From Apoderus coryli (Eukaryota; Arthropoda; Insecta; Coleoptera; Attelabidae), in contig OU452200.1 of assembly GCA_911728435.2 (NCBI GenBank), positions 34,673,715 through 34,737,714 on the forward strand: 64,000 nucleotides of DNA, read 5' to 3'. Both the position numbers and the translations under genes were made by a program. Below, in pieces: positions 24,357-34,039 of the stretch (positions are counted from its first letter, which is position 1; each line of letters opens with the position of its first letter). The notes under the pieces are model-generated. The model was not told where the DNA came from. It saw nothing but the letters and a program-made list of their open reading frames with translations, and searched no databases.

Positions 24357-24674
24357 TTGTAGAGCGTATCAAATAAAAAATCAACCCAAGCCAACCCAAC
24401 CCTACGAGATTGTAAAATAAAAAATTATAAGAACAGAAACATGAGGCACGATGCCCTGATAGAAATTTCCAAGGTATTTAATGTCGACAAGAAAGCAGTA
24501 GAACAAAAAATTAGAAATCTGCGAGGTTAGTTAGCAAGGGAAATAAAAAAAATACAGGACAACAATAAATCTGACAGTGGTACGGAGGATATTTAGAAAA
24601 GTAAATGGTGTGCTTTTGGACATATTAAATTCTTTCTTGACAAAAATAAGCCGAGAGAGATGTTGGATTTAAAG
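24357..24674 (+). pseudogene. MADF-domain exon, decayed
   Basis: MADF domains are Myb/SANT-like DNA-binding modules frequent in insects, in host transcription factors and as accessory genes of PIF/Harbinger transposons. Here the frame reads NPTLRDCKIKNYKNRNMRHD (the LWD position is LRD), then ALIEISKVFNVDKKAVEQ, KIRNLRG, stop, LAREIKKIQDNNKSDSGTED, stop, KSKWCAFGHIKFFLDKNK and PREMLDLK. The order matches the domain from its first helix to its end. The last codon abuts GTACGT at 24,675, a plausible splice donor. Two in-frame stops show it is no longer functional. Whether it was a host gene or a Harbinger partner cannot be told; I saw no PIF transposase. Confidence 0.7.
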
Positions 24675-25599
24675 GTACGTAGACTTTTTTTTTTTAACGA
24701 CTTGGGGAAATACGCTGTTACACCCTCATTTTCAAGAATATTACGTCCGTGGGTTGTCGTCAAAGTAGCCTTTAACTACACGCTTAAGTCGCAATTGTAA
24801 CGTCATCATCAGACATTTTCGTTTCGACTGATCGACATCAATTTGCTATGTGGACAGATGCAGTTATTTTTATTTCTTAATCAACAGTGTCGATCGACAG
24901 TGTCGCCTTGGTGAAAACGCACTTTTAGATCATCACGTTGTTAGCTCGTTGCCTATATACAACTGATAAGGTTTTGAATAAAGTTGTCTGCAGTTGCAAA
25001 TTTATATAAGTTGCATTGTTTTTTTTAGATAAATTATTATAAACTTTCTATTTTGTGGCACAATGATACTATTATTATTTGTCCGCCACTGAAGGAGGTT
25101 AGAACTTCATTATTTTAGCTGCTGTCTGTTGTGAAATATATTCACAAAACTTTGTACATTTTCAAGATCGCAGAAAAGTGTTTACTTATTGAGCAATATA
25201 CAGAGGGCTTCTAAAACATACCGATACACAATATAGGAGACATGAAAACAATTGTTTTATGTTTTATACATCAAAACGCATATGAGCTGATTTGGCACAA
25301 AATAGTAGAAATATTACCTAATTATACCCAAATAATCCATTTTTTTTTAGAAACTTGCGTTAATTCAGGAACCTTACTGATTGTCTTTTAGAATATTTGG
25401 TAATATAGAGGGTGTTCTGTTTGAGAAAAATGGCTGACCACTCTGTAGGCCAATCTGTCAAGAGAAATGATTTTTCTAAGATGTTTTTAAACTACCATCA
25501 AAATTTCAAGAGTCTGTATATTAAGGTGAGGAAATGGAAATTTTTTTCCGGAGATTGACTGACAAATTCAATACAAATTATTGATTCAGAAACAGTTGA
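24675..25599. other. No gene seen
   Basis: AT-rich. A GAGGGTGTTCTGTTTGAG end-like motif occurs at about 25,413 without a clear partner. Confidence 0.4.
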
Positions 25600-25760
25600 A
25601 GCTAGGTATAAGGAAGTTTTAATATTATAAATTATTCCAAAACTGGTAGGAAATCCAAAAATATAATTACATACAGTGGGTTCTAATTTGAAATGAGAAA
25701 GATGATATCAATTTTCGATATAACCGGAAGTGGCAAAAAATCAAAATATTTTCTCGAGAA
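25600..25760. repeat. Arm of palindromic MITE family
   Basis: Blocks AAATCCAAAAATATAATTA and ATATAACCGGAAG match, with changes, the arms at 21,260-21,370 and, inverted, 33,590-33,690. A partial copy of the dispersed family that forms the large palindrome at 16,582-21,568. Confidence 0.6.
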
Positions 25761-25860
25761 TTATGGGGGCAAATATCAAAAGTGACCTATCGCTGTAAAG
25801 CAGATAAAAAATGCTTTAAAATGGTGTATCACTCGACCCCTACTAATATATGAAAATTTA

Positions 25861-26085
25861 GTGGTTGTGTCCACCCCTATCGCAGGGCCTAAGCGATTTC
25901 AAGCAAAATCTAATGGCTTCATCCTAGGACTGCCCCAAACTTATACACCAAAATTTAGCTCAAGTGGTTTGCGCGCTATCGTGGAAGAACATACAGACAC
26001 ACATACACAGACAGACTTCCATCTGGAAATCGTCTCAGGGAACTTCAAAATGGATATATCCGTCTTGATCTCAATTATTTTTTTT
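25861..26085 (+). repeat. Probable dispersed repeat tail
   Basis: The stretch CATACAGACACACATACACA, followed by a block ending AACTTCAAAATGGATATA, has the look of a repeat tail seen widely in insect genomes. The open frame through it (HTDTHTQTD) is a microsatellite artefact, not a gene. Confidence 0.35.
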
Positions 26086-27050
26086 TAGCGCGTTCACAAT
26101 ACTTTCCCGATGCGTTTAAATTAAAACACTCTCTTAAATTACAGTCACAAACGTTCAAACCGTCGGCGTCCTTCGACAGTTTGGTCAAAATATTCTATGC
26201 TGAGTAAAGAAAGTATTCAAATTGACAAATTTAAATGTGTGTGATTTTTTTAAAGCATTTTGGAATAGTCCGTAAATGTGGCCAGGACGACTTTTACGGA
26301 CTATGCCGAAATAGACGCATTTTACGGACTTAAATAGCAATTTTTGGGAGCGACGAGGGGAACCTTCGTTTGATATCTTCTATTTATCCCTTACAACTTA
26401 GTCGGTAAGTTTTATGGGCCATCCTGTGTACATCTAAGCACTTACATTATATAACCAAAAGCTTGAAATTTTCGTACCAAGTAAAGAGAAGTGCTAACTG
26501 TAATATTACTGTATCAGATTTCGACAACCAAGTTTTCAAAAGTATATATCATTATTTTTTAAGCCATGATGAAGAGTTATATCGCATATTTAAAATTGTT
26601 GTAATTTAAGGTTGGTACACGGATCAATAGATAGGACTTGTAAAATGTAATAAGATACCTGACGATACATAAACAAGTTAGTTGGGCCATTTTTTAATCA
26701 GATAAGACAAAGTAAGTCAAGTGCATCATTAGCATAAATGTTAAGATGTGTGTGTGTTGTTACGGTTTTATTTCATCAAACTCATTAAAGTTCTCTCCAC
26801 ATTTGGTTAAGAACTAATGAAGTAAAAAGAGATTGCGGTATGACATGTTTTAATTATAGTAAATATTTTGATTTATATTAATTAAATCCTCTTATCGCTA
26901 AAAGTTATGTTATATTGACCAAAAAGAATGACAATCGATATAAGTAAACTAATTACTAAGTGTGCTTTCACACTGCCAGCTACGCAATCAGATTTCGACA
27001 ATGCAATGCGATACGATTTTCTGGTGTGATAGCACCGTATCGCACAGCGC
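26086..27050. other. No gene seen
   Basis: AT-rich with short direct repeats of ACGGACT near 26,290-26,330. No coding motif found. Confidence 0.4.
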
Positions 27051-27054
27051 CTTA

Positions 27055-27325
27055 AATTAATCAAATGTTTATGCAATATTGAATGTATGCTGGTCCCACT
27101 AATGCTTTAGGTTGTCTCAATCTCTTGATAGGGCACATGACGATCTTGGAATATCAGTCCGCGCACAGTACAGCGGTTTTCGGAACAACAACCGATTTTG
27201 GACGACCTTCACGAAATTCGTCTTGGAGTGAACTACGACCACAATTGAATTCACCATACCATCGATAAACACTGGTCCTTGATGGAGCTTCATCGCCAAA
27301 AATTGAATTAAGTTCATCCATGCAT
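27055..27325 (-). pseudogene. mariner transposase N-terminal fragment
   Basis: Minus strand reads GDEAPSRTSVYRWYGEFNCG, then RSSLQDEFREGRPKSVVVP and, after a stop and frame changes, KIVMCPIKRLRQ. The SVYRWYGEF...GRSSL...DEFREGRPKS run is the typical first-HTH and linker of a mariner transposase. No catalytic residues survive. It directly abuts a LINE fragment at about 27,325. Confidence 0.82.
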
Positions 27326-28130
27326 GAATGTACTGCTTATGACTAAGTAAGTATGATTTGAAAAACCGGACAAATGAATATGTTAAACCAAAATGATACA
27401 ATTTCCTTAATAAAATACCGTGATCCAAGTGAGCAAACGCCCTTGAAAAGTCTGAATAAACAACATCAACCTGACTGCCTCTATCTATATATGCTGCGAA
27501 AGGAACTGCGTAATCTGAACGAGATTGGTTGTGGTTCATCTATCAGGAAGAAAGTCATGCTGTTTATTAGTGATTTATCGTGTCAGATCATGCAGAAGGA
27601 TTCTTTCGTGAAGTATTATCTCAACACACTTTCCAAAGTTTGAAGTTAATGCAATAGGACCATGGTTTTCTATGTTTCCTTTATTTCTTTTTTTAAAGTC
27701 TCGAGGTTTTCTATGTTTCAGATAAAATTGAAGATTTGAGACTTATATAATAGAATAAATAAAACTGATAATGGTTTGGCCAGGATCAATAAACAATCTT
27801 TGATGAAAAATGCTATCGTACCCACAACTACTTTTAGGTTTCATTCTCTTAAGTGCTTTGATAATGTCGATCACTGTGGCGTCAAAAGCAGCCAATGACT
27901 CTACATTCGCAAATGTTTCCTCATCGTCTGCACCAAACGAGGATGAAAGAGAAAAGTACGATTGAAAAAAGTCAGCGAATGCGTCAATAATCCCTTAGGG
28001 CTCACTAAAGTCATGATCATTATAAATTATCTGACCGGGAATACTAGTGCTGTTTTTCAAGTTATTTCTAACTATAAAATCAAATAAGCTTGAATTTCAA
28101 ACCATAGCTCATTTACGATGTTTTAAATTA
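27326..28130 (-). pseudogene. LINE reverse transcriptase fragment
   Basis: Minus strand, 5' to 3': SIPGQIIYNDHDFSEP, then IIDAFADFFQSYFSLSSSF, IIKALKRMKPKSSCGYDSI (fingers, about 27,830), NIENHGPIALTSNFGKV (NYRPIAILSNFAKV in intact relatives) and YIDRGSQVDVVYSDFSRAFA. The last block, LDHGILLRKLYHFGLTYSFV, is followed by FFKSYLLSHKQYI. These are ordered Jockey-like RT blocks up to motif A. The canonical KAFD is RAFA, so the catalytic Asp is lost. The YADD half is absent, replaced by the mariner fragment at 27,325. Several frameshifts are present. Confidence 0.85.
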
Positions 28131-28659
28131 ATGTAATATGTCAATTTAAGCTTCGAGCTTAAAAGCAAAGATATGGCTACTCTCGACCGACGAAAAAAAA
28201 ACCTTCAAGTATTATAGATTTCGGAAGACCAGTTATATCCGCCTTTTTCTTTTTTGGTAAATACATAAATACAATTTGTCACACTTAATTCATTTAAAGA
28301 TGATGAATTTTAAACATCTTGTTACATTTCCCGTTATTAACACATTCTTTTTTCAGTCATTTTTTATTTCATATCAAATGGCACATTCCAGAAAGTTAAT
28401 CGTATGAAAAAGGAAGCGAATAAGAATACTAATAAAAGAATACAGACAGAAAAAAAAAATGGTTAGAGGACGTTTACAATATGTTTGAGATCAAGAATAG
28501 ACTGGCATGTTAACATTTATATCATGCACTCGCCTAATTAAATCTGATGTGACTAATTTATTATCGTTTTTATTATTTCGCATTCACGCCTGGATGACAA
28601 CTGTCAGGGCGCCAACAGTGTCGTATCATGAAGAATTTGCCAAGAAAAAGTACACATTA
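28131..28659. other. No gene seen
   Basis: AT-rich spacer without recognisable features. Confidence 0.4.
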
Positions 28660-28661
28660 TA

Positions 28662-28822
28662 AAGGGTGTCCTAAAATTAATGCAAGATTTGAACTAAATA
28701 GAAAACACAGTTTTTAGTCTTTTGATTGTAAGTTTTTTATTGAATCATAAAGTACCTATAGGATTAGGACAGGGTTATTTATGGAATAACACATCGGGCA
28801 AATGCCCTCCACCCTTTGCCAG
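28662..28822 (-). mobile_element. IS630-type transposon 3' end
   Basis: The end follows TA at 28,660-28,661 and starts AAGGGTGTCCTAAAATTAAT. Read on the minus strand, the inner part encodes KGGGHLPDVLFHK then stop, the typical transposase C-terminus, followed by a 3' UTR. The same end, inverted, occurs at 50,113-50,337. The rest of this copy is missing. Confidence 0.8.
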
Positions 28823-29049
28823 AAAATAAATAAACAGAGAATGTGATCCTGCTGGTGGGGGAAGAGACTGCGCATTCAAAATCGCCATGTTTTCATATTA
28901 ACTCATTGCCGTCGGGATATTTTATTTGTGCTTTGGCATTTCAAGTGATTTGTTTTCCAGTGCCGTAGTATTCTGTGTGTTATATTGTTGTTTTATAAAC
29001 TTTTGAGAGTGATATTGTTTATTTTGATATTCAAAAAAGCCGAGGCGGA

Positions 29050-29132
29050 ATGGTTTGTGCTGCGAAAAATTGCAGTAATAAATCTTATAACTGCAATTTA
29101 TCATTCTTTAGTTTCCCGATGGATAGTAAAAG
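29050..29132 (+). CDS. THAP-domain first coding exon (partial gene)
   Basis: THAP domains are C2CH zinc-binding DNA-recognition modules, found in host regulators and in P-element-type transposases. The exon starts with ATG at 29,050 in the context GAGGCGGAATGG and reads MVCAAKNCSNKSYNCNLSFF, then SFPMDSK. It shows the first zinc pair (Cys3 and Cys8, CxxxxC) and the FxFP segment that begins the first strand and helix. The exon ends with AG at 29,131-29,132 before GTAAGATA, a good splice donor, leaving phase 2. The uninterrupted frame, correct start and donor suggest a real exon. No following plus-strand exon carrying the CxxH half was found nearby; the putative intron contains a Penelope relic. 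It may be a host gene continuing outside or a broken copy. Confidence 0.6.
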
Positions 29133-29299
29133 GTAAGATATTCATGTAGTATTTGAATTCGATGCATATACAATTAGAATAAAATAATATCACATAATTA
29201 CAATAAATCAAATTACAAATTGTTATTTCACACGCACACACATGAATAACTTCGATTAATTTCGAAGCACAGTGGCCCTTACTAACTAACTTGGTTGAG

Positions 29300-30023
29300 T
29301 CTATTTGCGCATAAAGTTCAATACATCTTAAGCAATCTAAAAAGAGAGCTTAAAAATCTTTATAGATATTTTGAAAGATAATTCATACCCTAACCATGTT
29401 ATTAATAAGGTGTTATACTCATGCAGGTTCAGCGAAGACGATATCGTAACCAATATATCGAACACTATCCACAGGAAGAAGCTTTTGTATATACAGGGTG
29501 TTTTCCATCGTCTCAAAACACTTTTCCAATCCCAAGGATATTTCGATTGTCCCTTACTATCAAAATAATATCTCATCGTTATTTACAAGGCTCAAGGATA
29601 CTATACAAGACCAGTATAAATCAAATGTTACATACAGGCTTGGTTGTCGTGAGTGCCCTGTCAAGTATGTTGGACAAACCAAGAATTATTTAAAGAATAG
29701 GATCATGAACCACAAGAATGTCTGCCTTTATAAAAAAAGATAATACAGCTCTCAGCGATCACCATTCTGCCACGGGACATCATTTTGATTTCGAGAACCC
29801 AGAAATACTCACACAAGAATTTAATTACGGGAAACGCTTGTTCAAGGAAATGGTCTATATTAACTCTACTCCTGACAGTATTAATTTCCAAAGAGATAAG
29901 GGTAATTTAAGTTTAATATACGTTAATCTGATTAGATATATTTCTAAGTGCCCGACTCAGGTAGTTTTGAATACACCTGTAGTTTTGTCTTTAATACTAT
30001 CAATGGATATAGATAAGAGATAA
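29300..30023 (+). pseudogene. Penelope-like element GIY-YIG endonuclease region
   Basis: Penelope-like retroelements encode a reverse transcriptase followed by a GIY-YIG endonuclease. Here only the region after the RT survives, in three frames. First comes KDNSYPNHVINKVLYSCRFS (about 29,374). Next are DISIVPYYQNNISSLFTRLK (about 29,540) and NVTYRLGCRECPVKYVGQTK (about 29,624), where VTY and KYVGQ stand for GIY and YIG and CRECP is the zinc-binding CxxC typical of the clade. NYLKNRIMNHK follows with the conserved Arg. After another frameshift, ALSDHHSATGHHFDFENPEI and GKRLFKEMVYI supply the His and catalytic Glu. It stops at 30,021-30,023. A hammerhead-like motif lies 98 bp downstream, as expected for a Penelope terminal repeat. 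Confidence 0.88.
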
Positions 30024-30099
30024 GCGAACACATAGATTTTAATATATAAAAGAATTTTATTTATCGTTTTTTGTTGTACTAGTTGTTAGTATAAGTGAT

Positions 30100-30175
30100 G
30101 AATTTTTATATATTTTTAGCCTGAAGAAGCCAGTAAATATATGGCGAAACGTCGCTTAAATGAATAAAAGCTATT
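30100..30175 (+). ncRNA. Hammerhead-like ribozyme motif, Penelope-associated
   Basis: CTGAAGA (30,121-30,127) matches the CUGANGA core exactly. After one extra A comes a four-pair stem II, GCCA (30,129-30,132) with TGGC (30,142-30,145). GAAA follows at 30,146-30,149, then CGTC to 30,153, the expected cleavage triplet position. Flanks pair as an imperfect stem I: ATTTTTAGC before and GCTTAAATG after. Stem III is reduced to the palindrome ACGT, as in the published small hammerhead variants of Penelope-like elements that act as dimers. The extra base before stem II departs from the textbook core. Confidence 0.65.
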
Positions 30176-30179
30176 AGCA

Positions 30180-31008
30180 TTTTTCAAAGTCCTTATACCC
30201 TAAGAATTCACCACTATTCAATATTGTTTGGATGAGAACTTATACAATTAAAAAAATACAAAGTAGTTTTTCTATAATAATCTATCCCCCTAGTCGTGAT
30301 TCAGCCTGTATTTTACATTCAGGAGACCAATAGTGGCCCGTTTCGTCCTTACGAATAATTATCATTTTTGTTCTAATATTTACCAGCTTTTACAAATATT
30401 ACTATTTTCAAATATTTCTAACTTGAAAATTGTATGACCTAGGTGTGGTGATAGAACGGCAACAGATTTGCGATATTGTTAAGATAATATGATTTTAGAG
30501 AAATAATTGTGCATTTGATATAATTTATCTGATAAATAACGATATCAATCAATTTACGTCTCAGCAAATATACAAACTAATCATTTTCACAGCTATCATT
30601 TGTGACCACTACAATATTTTATAGGCAAAGACAAGAGGACTGTAAATCATTAGTGGAATTTTAAATTGTTTTGGTGTAATGTGCAGATTATGTAGGCGTA
30701 TAATATATGCTATTCCAACAAAAATAATTTTTATTGTTAAGTTTGATTTATTTTTGCAGAAATTATTGTTCGCGGTTTTTTAAAAGTTTATTTATCTTGT
30801 TTGTAAAATATATTATCTTTCTCAAGGTATTACCTAATTATAATTTATCACCAATTGAGTGTTGAGTTGTATCACTAAAAGAGTTTATAATACTAATTAA
30901 TTCACTATGTTGGCCTAGGAGTTAAAATATATTTACTACTTAATTTACTTTTGTAAACATTATACTCTGGTTTTAAAATATTATATAACGATTCTATTTA
31001 AGAAAACG
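30180..31008. other. No gene seen
   Basis: AT-rich, no motifs identified. The left part may be Penelope terminal repeat. Confidence 0.4.
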
Positions 31009-31010
31009 TA

Positions 31011-31634
31011 CAGGGTGAGCAAAACTCGATGTCCCAGCTCTGTTATGCGAAAATGAAAAACGATAGAAACATTCGGAAAAGAGGTTCTTAAATAGGATTA
31101 AGTAAGCTCTATTTTAACCCATATTTCATTTGGTTTTCAAGTTTGGAAACTGAAGTAAATGACGTCATCAGTTTCTTTTCTCAGAAACATACCTATATTT
31201 TTGCATAGTTCAAAAGAGCTAATTTTTCTAAACAACTTTTGTAAAGAAAAAAATGTGCTATCTTCATTCGTTAAAAAATTATAAGCAAATTTGTAGAAAA
31301 AAACCAATAGGAAAAATCCGCAACCGTCACAGTTTTACACAAGTAGGCTTTGGAAACAAACTGCAATTATATCTGTCAATACTTAAACTAAAATTAAAAA
31401 ATATTTAGCTCTTTTGAACTATAAAAAAATATAGGTATGATTCTGGAAAAAAAAAACTGGAAACTAAAGTAAATGACGTCAACCATTTACTTTAGTTTCC
31501 AAATTTGGAAACAAAATCAAATGTCCGTTAAAATGGAGCTTACTTAATCCCATTTAAGAATCTCTTTTCAGAATTTTTCTATCGTTTTTCATTTTCTCAT
31601 AACAGAGCTGAGACATCGAGTTTTGCTCACCCTG
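31011..31634. mobile_element. Foldback MITE
   Basis: Flanked by TA at 31,009-31,010 and 31,635-31,636. Left end CAGGGTGAGCAAAACTCGAT is mirrored exactly at the right end. The arms continue inward about 190 bp: TCTGTTATG, GGATTAAGTAAGCTC and TAAATGACGTCA are paired on both sides. Length is 624 bp with no coding sequence, so it depends on a TA-targeting transposase supplied elsewhere. Confidence 0.92.
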
Positions 31635-31975
31635 TACAAAAGCTTTCAGTTTCTGAGTTCCGTCTGTAAATGTGATAAACTAGCTCGAAAGTGAATAGTG
31701 AATCAAAATTCAGTAATAAAACAAAGTGGTTTGAAAAACTCACACCTCTTTAGCACACCAACATCCAGAAATCCAGTAAATTTTATCATTATACAAATCC
31801 AAATAGTCAGTGAATATCTTTCTATTCTTCTTTTCTAAACAAGCAAAAACTTTTATCACGAATAAGTTTTTTTCTTGTAAAGTCAATCCGCGGACATACT
31901 GTATAATCTATTTATTCGCAATAAAATTAAGTGATTACAAAAAAGGGTCGTATCATTATTAACAATAGTATATTA

Positions 31976-32100
31976 TGCAACGATCATGTAATGATGGTTA
32001 TTAATACACGAGCATGAACCGGGATACGAAACGAGCCGAAGGTGAGTTTCGTATGGTTTATGCGAGTGTATTAATAACAATTACATGAGAGTTGCATACG
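31976..32100. repeat. Foldback repeat, copy 1
   Basis: Arms TGCAACGATCATGTAATGAT and its decayed inverse (ATTACATGAGAGTTGCA) enclose GGTTATTAATACACGAG, mirrored as CGAGTGTATTAATAAC. A second, related foldback lies 220 bp downstream. Confidence 0.7.
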
Positions 32101-32297
32101 CTTTTTTTCTACACCCGATAAATAATGAAGAACTATAAATATATTTATATTTTATTGACAAACGTCAAATGCACAGCATCCTTGATTGAGAAATTATGGG
32201 TTTCTATTGGTTAAAAATCTGTATCGTTATGAAAAATCTGTATCATAATGAATCTCATTATGAAACGGATTTTTGGCATATAAGTGTATTATTATCG

Positions 32298-32455
32298 TAC
32301 GGGTGTCGAAATAGTATATTGTGCAACGAACATGAAATGACATATATTTCCTACGAGTATGATCGTTTGCAGCATGAGCCGCAGGCGAGTGCTGCAAATC
32401 ATACGAGTAGAAAATGGTCATTTCATGTGAGTTTCACACTATACTTTTTCTTCGA
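32298..32455. repeat. Foldback repeat, copy 2
   Basis: Arms around TGCAACGAACATGAAATGAC and GTCATTTCATGTGAGTTTCA, with an inner GCAGCATGAGCC/GGCGAGTGCTGC stem. The outer GGGTGTCGAAATAGTATA is mirrored by TATACTTTTTCTTCGAC. Same architecture as the 31,976 copy. Open frames on both strands are by-products of the palindrome. Confidence 0.7.
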
Positions 32456-32649
32456 CTGTTTTAATGCTTTTGAATAAATTAAACGAAATTTTTAGGAAAA
32501 TATTAGCTCTGTTCGTAAGCCTAAATACGATAAGTTAGAAGTATTAAATTGACTAGGTTGTGTTAAACGATATTCACTATCACTGTTTTTGTGTTTTGAA
32601 ATTAGCGAAATACTCAATTATAATTATTATTAATTATAAATACCTAAAC

Positions 32650-32900
32650 TGTCAATTTGGTGTGTTTGTATTGTCGGCGTTGCTATGGTGATTTTTCATG
32701 GTCGACGCTACTTTTGTCATTACCAGCAAATTTACCCGTGCGTAATGAATATTTCCCACTAGTTATTAGGCAACTAGTGGGAAATATTTATTGTGCATGG
32801 GTAAATGAAAAACAGCATTACAATGTACTACATTTTCAAATCATGATTGAACATATAATAAAGGCATTTAAAGACAGTCGTAGAAAAAATTATTTTATGC
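32650..32900 (+). repeat. Dispersed repeat, copy B, with hairpin
   Basis: Inverse of 898-1,095. It contains a strong palindrome: 32,730-32,764 pairs with 32,771-32,806, centred on CCCACTAGTTATTAGG and CAACTAGTGGG. The other copy lacks one arm of this hairpin. No coding content. Confidence 0.75.
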
Positions 32901-33465
32901 AGTTAAAATTCTTGTCAAAACAAATTCAAAACTCTAAAGAGAATTTAATAGCAATCATGATTTGTACACATTTAACTTATATAGTAGGTAGGTACCTATG
33001 TATGGCCAAGCCTTCAGATAAGTATGCCTTGGCAAAGTTATTTTTTAAATCGAACGACGCAATGTGAAGTACAATACTGGATGGAAAAAATCTTAAATAC
33101 TATGCTGTAATGAGATTAGTAATTCCGAATCGGCCGTATTCCAAAGAAATAGGTTGGGAGCTTCATTATACTTAGATATAGTTCTGAGATATTTTAAAAG
33201 TCCGATAATAGCGTAAAATTAAATGTCTTCTATTTGTTTTGTTGTCACAGTAATTAGAAAGACTAAGATAAGTGAGGTACGTGGTGTTTTTATATAGTAA
33301 AGCGTTTTCTGTATTATACTTTAGATACCTACAATTAAAATCTTGAAAACTAAATTGTAAATAACAAGAATCAAGTTTTCATATAGGCAGATCAGCCGGT
33401 CGCCAATGTCAGATGGTTGCAAGATAGTTCAACCGATGTTTTTTCAGTGTTATGCACCGAACATA
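32901..33465. other. No gene seen
   Basis: AT-rich; the plus-strand open frame crossing 32,657-33,067 is a repeat artefact without family motifs. Confidence 0.4.
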
Positions 33466-33690
33466 CAGGGTGATTGCTGGTCGATGGTACCTTAGAAGTT
33501 TTGGGAAAAAGTAACATTACCATTGTTTTGAAAATGTAAATGATTACTCAGGGCAACGCAATCTATCAGTCCGGTTATATCCGGTTATACCAGAAGTTGT
33601 TTGCAAATTTCTTATTTTAAATGGAATACTCTATATATTATTATATTTTTGGATTCCCCATAAATTTTGGAGTACCTATTATATGTTAAC
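33466..33690. repeat. Arm of palindromic MITE family, inverted
   Basis: Begins ACAGGGTGATTGCTGG. Inner blocks CCGGTTATACCAGAAG and TTTTGGATTCCCC match, in reverse, the arms at 25,600-25,760 and 21,260-21,370. Partial copy. Confidence 0.55.
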
Positions 33691-34039
33691 ACTTCCCTAT
33701 GCATATAAGGTAGTTACGCCAAATATTGCCATGCTAAGGATTTTTGTTTTTTTCTGACAACACTACTAACAACAAATTATTTCTGTTATCACTAGGCATT
33801 AGTCCAGTATCCCAAATACAACCAAAAGCTGCTTTTGATTTTTTTTTAAAACAATGTAAAGTGGCAATATTTGGCACATATGTTCCAAATATTTTCAGGG
33901 GTTTGGCAATAATAGGATCACCATAAAAAACAAGAAAATTCTTATATAAAAATAGATTTAATAAATCCAACACATTCTTCTTATAACAAAAATAATATAA
34001 AATAAAAACAAATCTTGCTTAAAAATGAGCAATATTAAA
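33691..34039. other. No gene; local inverted repeat
   Basis: Short imperfect palindromic match between GGTAGTTACGCCAAATATTG (33,710) and the region near 33,860-33,900 (TGGCAATATTTGGCACATA). Otherwise nothing recognised. Confidence 0.35.

Noticed and set aside
25861..26085. 75-codon frame containing HTDTHTQTD
   Set aside because: The frame is made by a CACAGACA microsatellite and a common repeat tail.
29490..29510. TACAGGGTGTTTTCC motif as a transposon end
   Set aside because: It lies inside the Penelope-like coding text and has no inverted partner or TA-flanked mate.
32196..32477. 93-codon plus-strand frame and its minus-strand mirror
   Set aside because: Both strands are open because the DNA is palindromic; no family motif.
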